Below, piece by piece: positions 26,125 to 34,728 of a DNA stretch of 64,000 bases. The stretch lies in the NCBI GenBank assembly GCA_965226245.1, contig CBDDCL010000015.1, positions 4,712,001-4,776,000 of the forward strand, read 5' to 3'. Every line of letters starts with the position of its first letter. The first letter of the stretch is position 1. Source of the DNA: CBDCYS01 sp965226245 (lineage in GTDB: Bacteria; Acidobacteriota; Terriglobia; Bryobacterales; UBA6623). The translations under genes and the position numbers were made by a program. Under the pieces are notes generated by a model. It worked only from the letters and a program-made list of their open reading frames with translations, did not search any database and had not been told where the DNA came from.

Positions 26125-27155
26125 TAATACTCGTGACTTAAGAACATTTTGTGGTATCCTGTTTTAGAAGACAAGAGGCCGGTGATGGCACGAACATTGG
26201 CGCGTTTGCCGCAGGGTGCGCGCATTACCGACTACATCAGCTTAGGCCTGGTGGCGCAGTGGTTTCCCCGTTCGACGGTGGATCGGGTGCTGGCCAACAG
26301 CGGCAAAAGCAGCCGCCCCCAGCGTGACCTGCCGGCCCCTGTCGTGGTCTACTACGTCAGCGCCATGGCGCTGTACATGCAGGTCTCCTAGCGCGAGGTG
26401 CTGCGCTGCTTGCTGGCAGGACTGCAGTGGCTGCAAGGGACCGCGCGCGGCGTTGCGCGTGGCCAGCCACTCGGCCATCTCCAGAGCCCGCACACGACTG
26501 GGCTTCGAGCCGCTCGAACAGCTGCACGACGAGTTGCTGTGTCCGCTGGCAAAGCGCAAAACCAAAGACGCTTTCTACCGCCGCTGGCGGCTGGTCTCGC
26601 TCGCTGCCAGCACCTTAGGAGGTGGCCGCTGAGAAGCGCAATCAGCAGGCCTTCGGGCGTCCCGGGGCCCCGAACAAGCAGCAGCCCGGGAGCTGGCCGC
26701 GCTCTATCACGAGCGTTGGGAGATCGCAGGGGCGCTGCATGAACTCAAGACCCACTTGCGCGGCTCCAAGATCGTGTTGCCAAGCAAAACGCCGCAGTTA
26801 GTGCGGCAGGAGTTTTACGGTTTGCTGGTGGCCCATTTTGCGATTCGGGGCCTGATGCACGAAGCGGCCCTGGAGGTCGACGAGGACCCGGACCGACTTT
26901 CCTATGTGCACGCGGTGGGAGTGATTCGGCGCAAGCTGCCGCTGGCGGCAATGATCCCCCCCGCGGGCTAGGAAAGCCTTTCATCGCGCCGTGGTGCGGG
27001 AGATTCTCCAGCAACGAGTAAGCTCCAGCCGCGGGCAACGCAAGCCGCGCGGAGTGAAGCGCAAGATGAGCCACTACCCGCTGCGCCCACGTGCCGCGCC
27101 GCGCCACTGCATCGATTTCGCGAAAGTCATACAGATCCTTAAGTAACGAGTATTA
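26125..27155. mobile_element. decayed IS4-family insertion sequence
   Basis: Left end TAATACTCGTGACTTAAGAA and right end (reverse complement) TAATACTCGTTACTTAAGGA match at 18 of 20 positions. The ten bases outside each end are GGGCTAAGCC and GGGCTAACTC, a plausible decayed 10-bp target duplication typical of IS4. The transposase inside is dead. Confidence 0.8.
26185..27146 (+). pseudogene. IS4-family transposase remnant
   Basis: Starts with the IS4 N-terminal domain (MARTLARLPQGARITDYISL, VVYYVSAMALYMQVS) but stops in frame near 26391. Further pieces continue in other frames to LYHERWEIAGALHELKTHLR and SYVHAVGVIRRKLPLAA, then another stop. A large part of the catalytic core is missing, and the Glu expected in the Y-x2-R-x3-E signature reads Ala (GCA). 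Confidence 0.8.
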
Positions 27156-27322
27156 GGGCTAACTCAGGGTTAACTCGGGAGCCGAACGCCCGCCTCGACT
27201 AGACGCCGCGCAAGAAGGGCTCGGCAAGAACGACGCTGCTGCGCCCCCGGACCGACGCCCGGGCTGAGGCCCGCCGACCCTCCAGCGTAAAACATTTTCT
27301 TCCCCGAATGTCATTTTCCCGC

Positions 27323-27351
27323 TTGACAAGGAGCCCTGCCGGTGATATCCT
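27323..27351 (+). promoter_or_regulatory. strong sigma-70-like promoter
   Basis: TTGACA (27323-27328), a 17-base spacer, then TATCCT (27346-27351). It points toward the kinase leader hairpin and stub (27526-27669) and the genes from 27708 on, and could drive them with a leader of about 350 bases. The stretch 27352-27525 shows no gene I can support. Confidence 0.55.
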
Positions 27352-27525
27352 AACATTTATCAATGAGTAGGAATAAGCTCCTCCAGCAACTCCTCGCCGC
27401 CGCCCACACCATGATCCAAGGCGTTGAGAAATTTCATTACCACCATCGGCCGCCTGAGGCCCTTCTCCGAGTCGTTAGTGAGAGCTGAACCCCGCCCCGT
27501 CCAGTGAGTTAGAATGGACTGAATC

Positions 27526-27564
27526 GGATAGATGGCGGGAAGCCTTGTTCTCGCCACCTAATCC
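27526..27564 (+). promoter_or_regulatory. kinase leader hairpin, copy 1
   Basis: GGATAGATGGCG can pair with CGCCACCTAATCC around a 14-base loop (GGAAGCCTTGTTCT). The same hairpin with a compensating change, and followed by the same kind of kinase start, occurs at 38303-38341. Confidence 0.5.
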
Positions 27565-27588
27565 GCGAAACAGCAGAATTGGACCGTC

Positions 27589-27669
27589 GTGATCGGCCAA
27601 ACCATCTCACCCTACAAGATCACCGAGAAACTCGGTGAGGGCCGGATGGGGTCGTCTTCGATGCTATGA
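27589..27669 (+). pseudogene. Ser/Thr protein kinase N-terminal stub, copy 1
   Basis: From GTG: VIGQTISPYKITEKLGEGRM followed by a stop after six more residues. This is the start of a PknB-type kinase, including the Gly-rich nucleotide loop (GEGRMG, usually GEGGMG). Everything downstream of the loop is missing. Confidence 0.7.
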
Positions 27670-27707
27670 TCTTGAGGGCGCGTATGGCGATCCACGGAGA
27701 ATTGCGG

Positions 27708-28523
27708 ATGACGAACCGGCAGACGAGGATGCTCCTCGTCGCGGCCGCGGTCGCGATGGGCCTAGTGCCGGCACTACGTCCCGCGGCTGCCCAGAGTGAC
27801 GACATCCCGCGTGCGTGGGACGGCCATCCGGACCTGAACGGGATCTGGCAGGCGATCGGTACGGCGCACTGGGACCTCGAAGATCACCCCTCGGGGCCCG
27901 GTCACCCCGACCTCGGCGCCATCGGCGCGATCCCTCCGGGGCAAGGCGTCGTGGTCGGCGGCGAGATCCCCTATCAGAACTCGGCCCGCGAACAGAAGCA
28001 GCGAAACTTCGAGAACCGGATGGCTGGCGATCCCGAAGCGAAGTGCTACCTGCCGGGCGTGCCGCGCGCCACCTATCTGCCCTATCCCTTCCAAATCATC
28101 CAGGGTGACAAGAAGATCATGATCGTCTACGGGTTCGCCGAGGCGAATCGGACGATTCATATGGACAAGGAGAACCCCGAGCCGCCGCCGCTTGACAGTT
28201 GGATGGGGCGGTCGCACGGCCGGTGGGAGGGCGAGACGCTAGTCGTCGACGCGCAGGGCTTCACCGGCCAGGCGTGGTTCGATCGGGCCGGCAACTTTGC
28301 CAGCTCGGCGCTCAAGGTCGAGGAACGGTATACTCCGATGGGGCGGAACGCGATCATGTACGAGGCGACCATCGAGGACCCCACCGTATTTACCCGGCCG
28401 TGGAAGATGAGGTTGCCGCTCTACCGGCGTCTAGAAGAGAACGCGCGGGTCTTGGCGTTCAAGTGCGTCGAATATTCAGAAGATCTCGTGTACGGTCACC
28501 TGCGCAGGGAACCAACCCGGTGA
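27708..28523 (+). CDS. secreted protein of a conserved soil-bacterial family
   Basis: About 271 residues from the ATG at 27708 (GGAGAATTGCGG upstream). Signal peptide RMLLVAAAVAMGLVPALRPA. The mature part carries PYPFQIIQGDKKIMIVYGFA, WMGRSHGRWEGETLVVDAQG and ERYTPMGRNAIMYEATIEDP, a pattern I know from uncharacterised secreted proteins of Acidobacteriota and Proteobacteria but cannot name. The same domain forms the C-terminal half of the next gene. Twenty-five bases separate the two genes, suggesting an operon with 28549-30303 and 30317-30751. Confidence 0.75.
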   Translation: MTNRQTRMLLVAAAVAMGLVPALRPAAAQSDDIPRAWDGHPDLNGIWQAIGTAHWDLEDHPSGPGHPDLGAIGAIPPGQGVVVGGEIPYQNSAREQKQRNFENRMAGDPEAKCYLPGVPRATYLPYPFQIIQGDKKIMIVYGFAEANRTIHMDKENPEPPPLDSWMGRSHGRWEGETLVVDAQGFTGQAWFDRAGNFASSALKVEERYTPMGRNAIMYEATIEDPTVFTRPWKMRLPLYRRLEENARVLAFKCVEYSEDLVYGHLRREPTR

Positions 28524-28548
28524 TTCGGCGAGAAGACGGAGGGACCAC

Positions 28549-30303
28549 GTGATCACACCCAAACATGTCACGTTCACGCTCGTCGCCATCGGGGCGGCGG
28601 TCTCGGGACTAACTCCGGCCCGCGCGGCCAACGCCGACTATCACCACGTGCACATCACCGCCGCGAGTCCATCAGAGGCGGTCCATTGGTACGGCAAGCA
28701 TCTGGACTGCCAGCCGATAGAGGACCGGAACGACGCCGCCAACTGCGCCGGCGTCGAGTTCATCTTCGTCTCGCAGCCGACGATGGGGAGCACCCAGGGC
28801 ACCGGAGTGAACCACATCGGCTTCTCGTATCGCGACCTCACCGCCAAGATGGCCGAGCTCGAAGCGGTCGGCGTGCGCGGCTCGGGCGTTCGGCTGCAGC
28901 GGTTCGACGACGGGTCGACGTTGCGGGACGCCCCGGGGCTCTTCAAACACGGCTTCATCTTCGACCCGTGGGGCACGCGTCTCGAGCTGCTCGAAGACGC
29001 TGAGTATCCGGGGTTGCACCACATCCATCTCAGCGCCGCCGATCCCGAGGCCACGCTGGCCTGGTATCGAGACGCGTTCGGCGGCAAGCCCGCCAGGCTG
29101 AGGGGACGGATCGACGGGCTGCTTTTCGGCAACATCTGGCTGCTGGCCTTACGCCATCCGGAAGGCGTGCCGGCGCCGACCCGGGGCCGCGCAATCGATC
29201 ACATCGGGTTCATGGTGCCGGATCTCGACCAGGCGGCCCCGAAGATGCGGCAGCGCGGCGTCGAGTTCCACGAGGAGCCGGCGGCGCCGGAGAACGGCCG
29301 CACCTCGGCCAAGCGCGCGTTCGCCCGCGGTCCCGACAACGTCACGGTCGCCATCGTCGAAACCGGGTTCGCCGGAGTCGAGGCCGAGGCGGTGGCCGCG
29401 GTAACTAGCGACGCGCGCGAACCCTATGACACCCCGCGAACGCCGTGGGGCGAACCGGACCTCCAGGGCGTCTGGACCGGGAACGCCGCGCACGGCATTC
29501 CACTCGAGCGGCCGGCCGGCCTCAGCGATGTCGAAACGCTGACGACGGAGCAAGCAGCCGCCCGCCGCGAGCGGGGCACGCTCCGCAGCATCTGGGGATA
29601 CGAGCGCGAATGGCGCGACACCACGCTCGGCTACGACAAGATGGCCCCGTCCACGCAGGTGGCGATGATTGTGGACCCGCCCGATGGCCGGCTGCCGGCG
29701 ATGACAGCCGAGAGCAAACGCAGGAGGGAAGAGGCTAGCCAGGCGCGCGCGCGATACACCAAAGTCCCCTCGGCTGGCCCGGAAGATTTGACTCCGTACG
29801 TCCGCTGCATCACAAAGGGGCTGCCCGGCATGATGATGCCGTCGATCTACAACAACGGCCTCCAGATCGTGCAGGGTCCCGGGTACGCCGCCATTCAGAA
29901 GGAGATGATCCACGAGACCCGCGCCATCCCGACCAAGCCTCGCGGCCCGGCGGGCTCGAAGCTGACCTCGTGGCTGGGCGATTCACAGGGCCGTTGGGAG
30001 GGCGACACGCTGGTCGTCGAAACGACCCGCTTCAACGACAAGATGTCGTACCGCGGATCGTCCGAGAAGATGAAGCTAACTGAGCGCTTTACGCGGATCG
30101 GCCCAACCAAGCTCGAGTATGAGTTCACGGTCGACGACCCCACCGTTTGGACCCGACCTTGGACCGCCATGTTCACCTTCGACCTGGACAACGACCAGTA
30201 CGAGCTGGTCGAGTACGCCTGCCACGAGGGCAATTACGGCATGTTCAACATCTTGAGCGGCGCGCGGGCCAGAGACCGAGAGGCCGCACAAGCCGGCCAA
30301 TAG
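28549..30303 (+). CDS. secreted fusion: two VOC (glyoxalase/dioxygenase-fold) domains plus the conserved secreted domain
   Basis: 584 residues, GTG start, signal peptide (FTLVAIGAAVSGLTPARA). Residues about 28-140 (DYHHVHITAASPSEAVHWYG, EYPGLH) and 141-270 (HHIHLSAADPEATLAWYRDA, IDHIGFMVPDLDQAAPKMRQ) are two VOC modules with conserved metal-ligand-like His and Glu. From about 290 on it repeats the domain of the previous gene (TPWGEPDLQGVWTGNAAHGI, SWLGDSQGRWEGDTLVVETT, EYEFTVDDPTVWTRPWTAMF). VOC enzymes are usually cytoplasmic, so the signal peptide and the fusion are notable. The substrate is unknown. Confidence 0.82.
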   Translation: MITPKHVTFTLVAIGAAVSGLTPARAANADYHHVHITAASPSEAVHWYGKHLDCQPIEDRNDAANCAGVEFIFVSQPTMGSTQGTGVNHIGFSYRDLTAKMAELEAVGVRGSGVRLQRFDDGSTLRDAPGLFKHGFIFDPWGTRLELLEDAEYPGLHHIHLSAADPEATLAWYRDAFGGKPARLRGRIDGLLFGNIWLLALRHPEGVPAPTRGRAIDHIGFMVPDLDQAAPKMRQRGVEFHEEPAAPENGRTSAKRAFARGPDNVTVAIVETGFAGVEAEAVAAVTSDAREPYDTPRTPWGEPDLQGVWTGNAAHGIPLERPAGLSDVETLTTEQAAARRERGTLRSIWGYEREWRDTTLGYDKMAPSTQVAMIVDPPDGRLPAMTAESKRRREEASQARARYTKVPSAGPEDLTPYVRCITKGLPGMMMPSIYNNGLQIVQGPGYAAIQKEMIHETRAIPTKPRGPAGSKLTSWLGDSQGRWEGDTLVVETTRFNDKMSYRGSSEKMKLTERFTRIGPTKLEYEFTVDDPTVWTRPWTAMFTFDLDNDQYELVEYACHEGNYGMFNILSGARARDREAAQAGQ

Positions 30304-30316
30304 CGAGGCAGATCTC

Positions 30317-30751
30317 ATGTGGAGGATAGTAGCGATCACTTGTGCCGGGCTGGGACTCGGCATCTTCATTGCCACGGGGCCGGTTGCGGCGCACCATGCG
30401 TTCTCGTCCGAGTTTGACGCCACCAAGCCAGTCAGGCTGCGCGGGAAGGTCTCGAAGATGGAGTGGATCAATCCCCATGCCTGGATGCATATCGAAGTCA
30501 AGAACAAAGACGGCGCCGTCGAGAACTGGATGATTGAGGCAGGTCCCCCGGGTGCGCTCGTGCGGCGCGGCTGGCGCAAGGACTCTGTGAAGCCAGGCGT
30601 CGAGGTACTGGTCGAGGGGTATCAGGCGATCGACGGCAGCAACAAAGCCAACGGCCGCGATGTAACCCTCCCGGACGGCACGCGGCTCTTCGCCGGCTCG
30701 TCGGGCACCGGAGCCCCGTACGACAAGCAGCCCTCGACCGGCCGGCGATAG
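30317..30751 (+). CDS. DUF6152-family secreted protein
   Basis: 144 residues: signal peptide (RIVAITCAGLGLGIFIATGP), then the family hallmark AHHAFSSEFDATKPVRLRGK and KMEWINPHAWMHIEVKNKDG, followed by an OB-like beta barrel (GVEVLVEGYQAIDGSNKANG, VTLPDGTRLFAG). Thirteen bases after the preceding gene. Genes of this family commonly travel with the secreted domain of the two genes before it; function unknown. Confidence 0.85.
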   Translation: MWRIVAITCAGLGLGIFIATGPVAAHHAFSSEFDATKPVRLRGKVSKMEWINPHAWMHIEVKNKDGAVENWMIEAGPPGALVRRGWRKDSVKPGVEVLVEGYQAIDGSNKANGRDVTLPDGTRLFAGSSGTGAPYDKQPSTGRR

Positions 30752-31017
30752 CGCGACTTCGCTTCGATGGCAAATATTTGGTATTGGTGAACGGCAGCTC
30801 GGGCCGGGCGGAGATTAACGTCCTTGCGGCGCCGGACGCGGTCAAGCTGTGGCAAGTGTCGGAGGAAGGGCGACAGGCTCGGCGAAGACGGGATGGCGCT
30901 GGCCCGCAGAGCACAGGGTGAGGTTCCGGGCCTTCGATTTGAGAGCCGGCCGAACAAAGGCGGACCTGTGCTTACCTGTGGCGGCGTATATTGCCGGGGG
31001 ATCGGAAAGGAGAATTC
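30752..31017 (+). other. intergenic region with a possible gene remnant
   Basis: A frame reading RFDGKYLVLVNGSSGRAEIN, then VLAAPDAVKLWQVSEEG, is open from the preceding stop to about 30920 but has no convincing start. It may be the tail of a lost gene. A good ribosome site (GGAAAGGAGAATTC) lies just before 31018. Confidence 0.3.
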
Positions 31018-32283
31018 ATGAGAGGTCTGATTGCGTTTCTTGCTGTCGTGTTTTGCCTCGCGGGGACGCGTGCGCTTCCCGGCGAACTGGAGATGGTCTC
31101 TCCAGAACAGATCGGCCTCTCCACGAAACGCCTCGCCCGCATCGACCGGGTGATGCGCGGGCACGTCGATGCGGACCGCATGGCCGGCGGTATTGGACTG
31201 ATCGCACGGCGAGGAAAGATCGGCTACTTCCAGACCTGGGGACAGATGGACAAGGAAAACTCCAAGCCCATGCGGAAAGACGCCATCTTCCGGATGTATT
31301 CAATGACGAAGGCCGTGACCGGCGTGGCAACCATGATTCTGCTCGAAGAGGGGCATTTCTTCCTCACCGACCCCGTCTCGAAGTTCCTGCCCGAGTTGGG
31401 GGGACTCGAGGTGGCCGTGGATGAGACCAACGCCAAAACGGGCAAACGGGTTTTCTATACGACGCCCTCGCGGCGCGACATAACGATTCAGGATCTGCTG
31501 AGGCACACTTCGGGGCTGAGTTACGGGGGCCCCCGGGACGCGGACGGCGAATTGTTCTACCGCAAAGCTGAGGTGAGCGGGGCCAAAACCATCGAAGAGA
31601 TGATCAAGCGTATCGCTAAAGCGCCGCTGCTGCATCAGCCAGGAACGACCTACCAATACGGCTATTCGACCGACGTGCTGGCACGGCTGGTTGAGGTGGT
31701 CTCGGGCACGCCGGTCGACCAGTTCTTTGAGGAGCGCATCTTTGAACCGCTGAAGATGGCGACTACCGGGTATCATGTGCCGAAAGGCGATTGGGATCGC
31801 TTCACCACTCTCTACGCTCCCAACGAAGACAAAACCCTGCGGCGCTCGACCGCTCCCGCCCAGGACAAGCACAAGAAGCCCACAACCCTGTTCCAGGGAG
31901 GCGATGGGTTGGTTTCAACGACGATGGACTACGCGCGCTTCTGCCAGATGCTGGCCAACAACGGGGAACTGGACGGAGTGCGCATATTGAGCCGCAAATC
32001 GGTCGAGCTGATGAGCGCCGATCACCTGAGCCACATGCCGCAAGTAGGGAACATGCCGGGGTGGGGCTTCGGTCTCACCTTTGCGGTGAATCGCGGTCCC
32101 GGCGAAACCGGCAGATTGGGCTCGAAAGGCGAGTACCGCTGGGGCGGGGCCGCTGGCACCCGGTTTTGGATCGACCCGGCCGAGGAGATGATCGGCGTGT
32201 TTATGGTGCAGATCCTGCCGCACAGCGGGCTGACCTACGGCGACGAGTTCAAGCGGCTGGCCTACCAGGCGATTGCGGACTAA
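31018..32283 (+). CDS. secreted serine hydrolase, beta-lactamase fold (class C/esterase type)
   Basis: 421 residues. Signal peptide (MRGLIAFLAVVFCLAGTRAL), catalytic SxxK in MYSMTKAVTG (near residue 97), a second-motif Tyr in TYQYGYSTDVLARLVE, and a third motif HSGL near the C-terminus. Family VIII esterases and peptidases of this fold share these motifs; substrate not predictable. I chose ATG 31018 because GGAAAGGAG lies seven bases upstream. Confidence 0.82.
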   Translation: MRGLIAFLAVVFCLAGTRALPGELEMVSPEQIGLSTKRLARIDRVMRGHVDADRMAGGIGLIARRGKIGYFQTWGQMDKENSKPMRKDAIFRMYSMTKAVTGVATMILLEEGHFFLTDPVSKFLPELGGLEVAVDETNAKTGKRVFYTTPSRRDITIQDLLRHTSGLSYGGPRDADGELFYRKAEVSGAKTIEEMIKRIAKAPLLHQPGTTYQYGYSTDVLARLVEVVSGTPVDQFFEERIFEPLKMATTGYHVPKGDWDRFTTLYAPNEDKTLRRSTAPAQDKHKKPTTLFQGGDGLVSTTMDYARFCQMLANNGELDGVRILSRKSVELMSADHLSHMPQVGNMPGWGFGLTFAVNRGPGETGRLGSKGEYRWGGAAGTRFWIDPAEEMIGVFMVQILPHSGLTYGDEFKRLAYQAIAD

Positions 32284-32373
32284 CCGTTGTCTCCGTCCGC
32301 CGTTTTACCAGCTGACGCTTGGAACGGAGCCTAAAGGATGAGAAAGCTTACTAAATAAGGCGGCAATAGCGCT

Positions 32374-33549
32374 ATGCGAAAGATGCTTCGGATGCTCGCT
32401 TGTGCCATGGCGGCGGGGCTTCTCGCCGCGGCCCAAGAAGCTGTCTACTATCCCGGCCCAGGGGACGAGTGGGAACATCGCAAAGCCGAACAGGTCGGCA
32501 TGGATGCGGCTCTCCTCGAGACAGCTATCGAGTTTGCCAAAGCCAACGAAACGAAGGCGAGCCGCGACCTCGAGCAGAACCACTATCTCTCTTGGGGGCG
32601 CGAGCCGCACGGCGACGCGGTTGGGCCGCACAAAAAACGCGGCGATATGACGGGGGTCGTCGTCCGTCACGGTTATCTTATTGCGGAGTGGGGCGAGCCG
32701 CAACGCGTGGACATGACCTTCAGCGTCACGAAGAGTTTTCTCTCGACAACGGTCGGACTCGCCTATGATCGCGGGCTGATTCGAGACGTGCATGATCGCG
32801 TGCAGTCTTACATGCCAACCGACCACTTCGATTCCGGGCACAACTCCAAGATCACCTGGGACCATCTGCTGCGCCAGACCAGCGACTGGGAGGGAACACT
32901 GTGGGGCAAGCCCGATTGGGCCGACCGGCCGCCAAAAGACGTCGAGCCGACAGAGTGGCTCATGCGCCCGCGGAACGAGCCCGGAACGACATACAAGTAC
33001 AACGACGTGAGGGTTAATCTTCTCGCTTTGGCCGCACTCCACGTCTGGCGGCAGGCGCTCCCGCAGGTGCTCAAAAAATACGTGATGGACCTGATCGGCG
33101 CGTCGAATAAGTGGCGCTGGACCGGCTATGAAAACTCCTGGGTTACCCTGGACGGCCTGAAGGTTCAGTCTGTCAGCGGCGGCGGACATTGGGGCGGCGG
33201 GATGTTCCTCACCGCACGTGACCAGGCTCGCTTCGGCTACTTCACATTGCGCCGCGGCAAATGGAAGGGCAAGCGGCTTCTTTCGGAAGAGTGGTTCGCG
33301 ATGGCGCGCACTCCAGGAAAGGTGAACAACGGCTACGGCTTCATGAACTTCTTTCTCAATACCGGCCGCAAGTCGATTCCCAGCGCGCCGGAGACGGCGT
33401 ATTCTCACCGCGGCCACGGCACGAACATGATCTACGCGGACGAGGAGAATGACCTTGTGGTGGTTGCCCGCTGGATCGAGGGCCGCGCGATCAACGAGTT
33501 TATCGGAAAGGTTTTGGCCTCCATCAAGGACCGTGAAGACGCGAAGTGA
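32374..33549 (+). CDS. second secreted serine hydrolase, beta-lactamase fold
   Basis: 391 residues. Signal peptide (MRKMLRMLACAMAAGLLAAA), SxxK in FSVTKSFLSTTVG, Tyr-Asn in TTYKYNDVRVNLLALAALHV, and HRGHGTNM as likely third motif. Only about 90 bases after the previous hydrolase, same strand, but the two proteins are not close copies. Confidence 0.8.
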   Translation: MRKMLRMLACAMAAGLLAAAQEAVYYPGPGDEWEHRKAEQVGMDAALLETAIEFAKANETKASRDLEQNHYLSWGREPHGDAVGPHKKRGDMTGVVVRHGYLIAEWGEPQRVDMTFSVTKSFLSTTVGLAYDRGLIRDVHDRVQSYMPTDHFDSGHNSKITWDHLLRQTSDWEGTLWGKPDWADRPPKDVEPTEWLMRPRNEPGTTYKYNDVRVNLLALAALHVWRQALPQVLKKYVMDLIGASNKWRWTGYENSWVTLDGLKVQSVSGGGHWGGGMFLTARDQARFGYFTLRRGKWKGKRLLSEEWFAMARTPGKVNNGYGFMNFFLNTGRKSIPSAPETAYSHRGHGTNMIYADEENDLVVVARWIEGRAINEFIGKVLASIKDREDAK

Positions 33550-33552
33550 AAA

Positions 33553-33572
33553 CCACCGCCTGAAGGCGGTGG
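33553..33572. terminator. short hairpin after the hydrolase gene
   Basis: CCACCGCCT pairs with AGGCGGTGG around GA, four bases after the stop codon. No T tract, so it is a weak terminator or a short palindromic repeat. Confidence 0.4.
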
Positions 33573-33903
33573 CTACGGTATCCGTTGAAGGATGGTTCGA
33601 CCGCGATCTGTTCCGTGGGATTCAACGCCCATACGAAGTCTTGCCCCGAAGCGCATCCCTAACCTGCCAGGTAGGACAAAGAACTAGCCAAAGATATTTG
33701 AAATTTGATTCCATCGGCCTGCCTGTCGGATGATCTTGTTGTCACGGCTCGCGGAACTCAAACGGCTGTTAGTTAGAACTGCTCTTGAAGCAACTGCAGA
33801 CGATCGATGCGTGCTTTATCAGCGACGGCGCCCTGGAGGGGCTTTCCGCACCGGCGGGTAGTGGGGTCATAGCGTGGAGATGGGGCGAGCCTTGTCAACC
33901 AGA

Positions 33904-34110
33904 TCATTCCGTTGACGATGAAGCGCGCAAGGCGGGCCAGTCGGCGAAAGCAAGTATGAGCAGCGAAATAATCACCCCGAAGGGCAGTATGAAGGCCCAT
34001 GCGGCTCCCCATCTCGATGCACCCAAATCAGATTTCGCTCGCTTTAGACCGTATTTTCTGTTTACAAACCGTATTCGCGAACTCAAGAGGGCTTGTCCGA
34101 AACAGTCCAT
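33904..34110 (-). CDS. small putative membrane protein (cargo of the 981-bp element)
   Basis: 68 residues with one hydrophobic stretch (WAFILPFGVIISLLILAFAD) near the C-terminus and a basic N-terminal half. Supported only by the open frame, the membrane helix and its position downstream of a similar gene. Confidence 0.3.
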   Translation of the reverse strand: MDCFGQALLSSRIRFVNRKYGLKRAKSDLGASRWGAAWAFILPFGVIISLLILAFADWPALRASSSTE

Positions 34111-34149
34111 GTTGCGTCTGCCGACAAGTTGTATAAGTAAGGGAACAAT

Positions 34150-34728
34150 CTATTCATCCACTAAATCCAGAATTCGAAATCCGAGCACGGCAAGAACCAT
34201 GAACGCGACAACCGTTGGGAACAGTAAGACCCTGAAGCCTCGCCCCAAAGTTGCATCAAATAGTCGAGCACAATACTGGGCAGTGACCAACCCAACCAAA
34301 GTTGTCACAGTCGCAGTCAGCAGAGGAATCCATTGAAGACTCGTCAAATGGAGGCGTCCTTCCTGGAGCGTGCGAATGTTTGAAGGCAGAACAGAAAAGA
34401 GGTAGATAGATCCAAACACCGCTCCCGCAACGCTCGAGAGGATCACGGTCAAGAGGTCAGCCTCGTAAACTGAGAGATCTATTCTCTCCACGGGCAGCCC
34501 TGACACAGGATTGATCCGGGCAACCATTCTGAAAACGGCCAGACCTCCGAACAAAATACTGGCCCAAAGTAGAATCACGCGCCCAATCAGTCCGTACACC
34601 GTGTGTGCCGCCTCAGTTGGAAATGGAATGCATCGCCGTTCTCTTAGTTTAGTCGGGAGGCTTGTAAGGTTGGTACCACTGCGTCGGACGGTCCATGAGT
34701 TCTCGATCCTGTCGCTGGTGTTCGACAA
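34150..34728 (-). CDS. putative four-helix membrane protein (cargo of the 981-bp element)
   Basis: Up to 192 residues. Membrane helices near VILLWASILFGGLAVFRMVA, LLTVILSSVAGAVFGSIYLF, IPLLTATVTTLVGLVTAQYC and LLFPTVVAFMVLAVLGFRIL. No family recognised. The start is uncertain: the TTG at 34728 lies in sequence that also reads as protein-like in another frame (YPDFVEHQRQDRELMDRPTQ), so a frameshift or a later GTG start (TVYGLIGRV) is possible. Confidence 0.5.
   Translation of the reverse strand: MSNTSDRIENSWTVRRSGTNLTSLPTKLRERRCIPFPTEAAHTVYGLIGRVILLWASILFGGLAVFRMVARINPVSGLPVERIDLSVYEADLLTVILSSVAGAVFGSIYLFSVLPSNIRTLQEGRLHLTSLQWIPLLTATVTTLVGLVTAQYCARLFDATLGRGFRVLLFPTVVAFMVLAVLGFRILDLVDE

Noticed and set aside
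26185..27146. Programmed frameshifting to rescue the IS4-type transposase
   Set aside because: There are several frame changes, an in-frame stop, a missing core segment and a lost catalytic Glu; this is decay.
32305..33417. 370-codon minus-strand frame
   Set aside because: Antisense of the second serine hydrolase, which has signal peptide, SxxK and YxN motifs.
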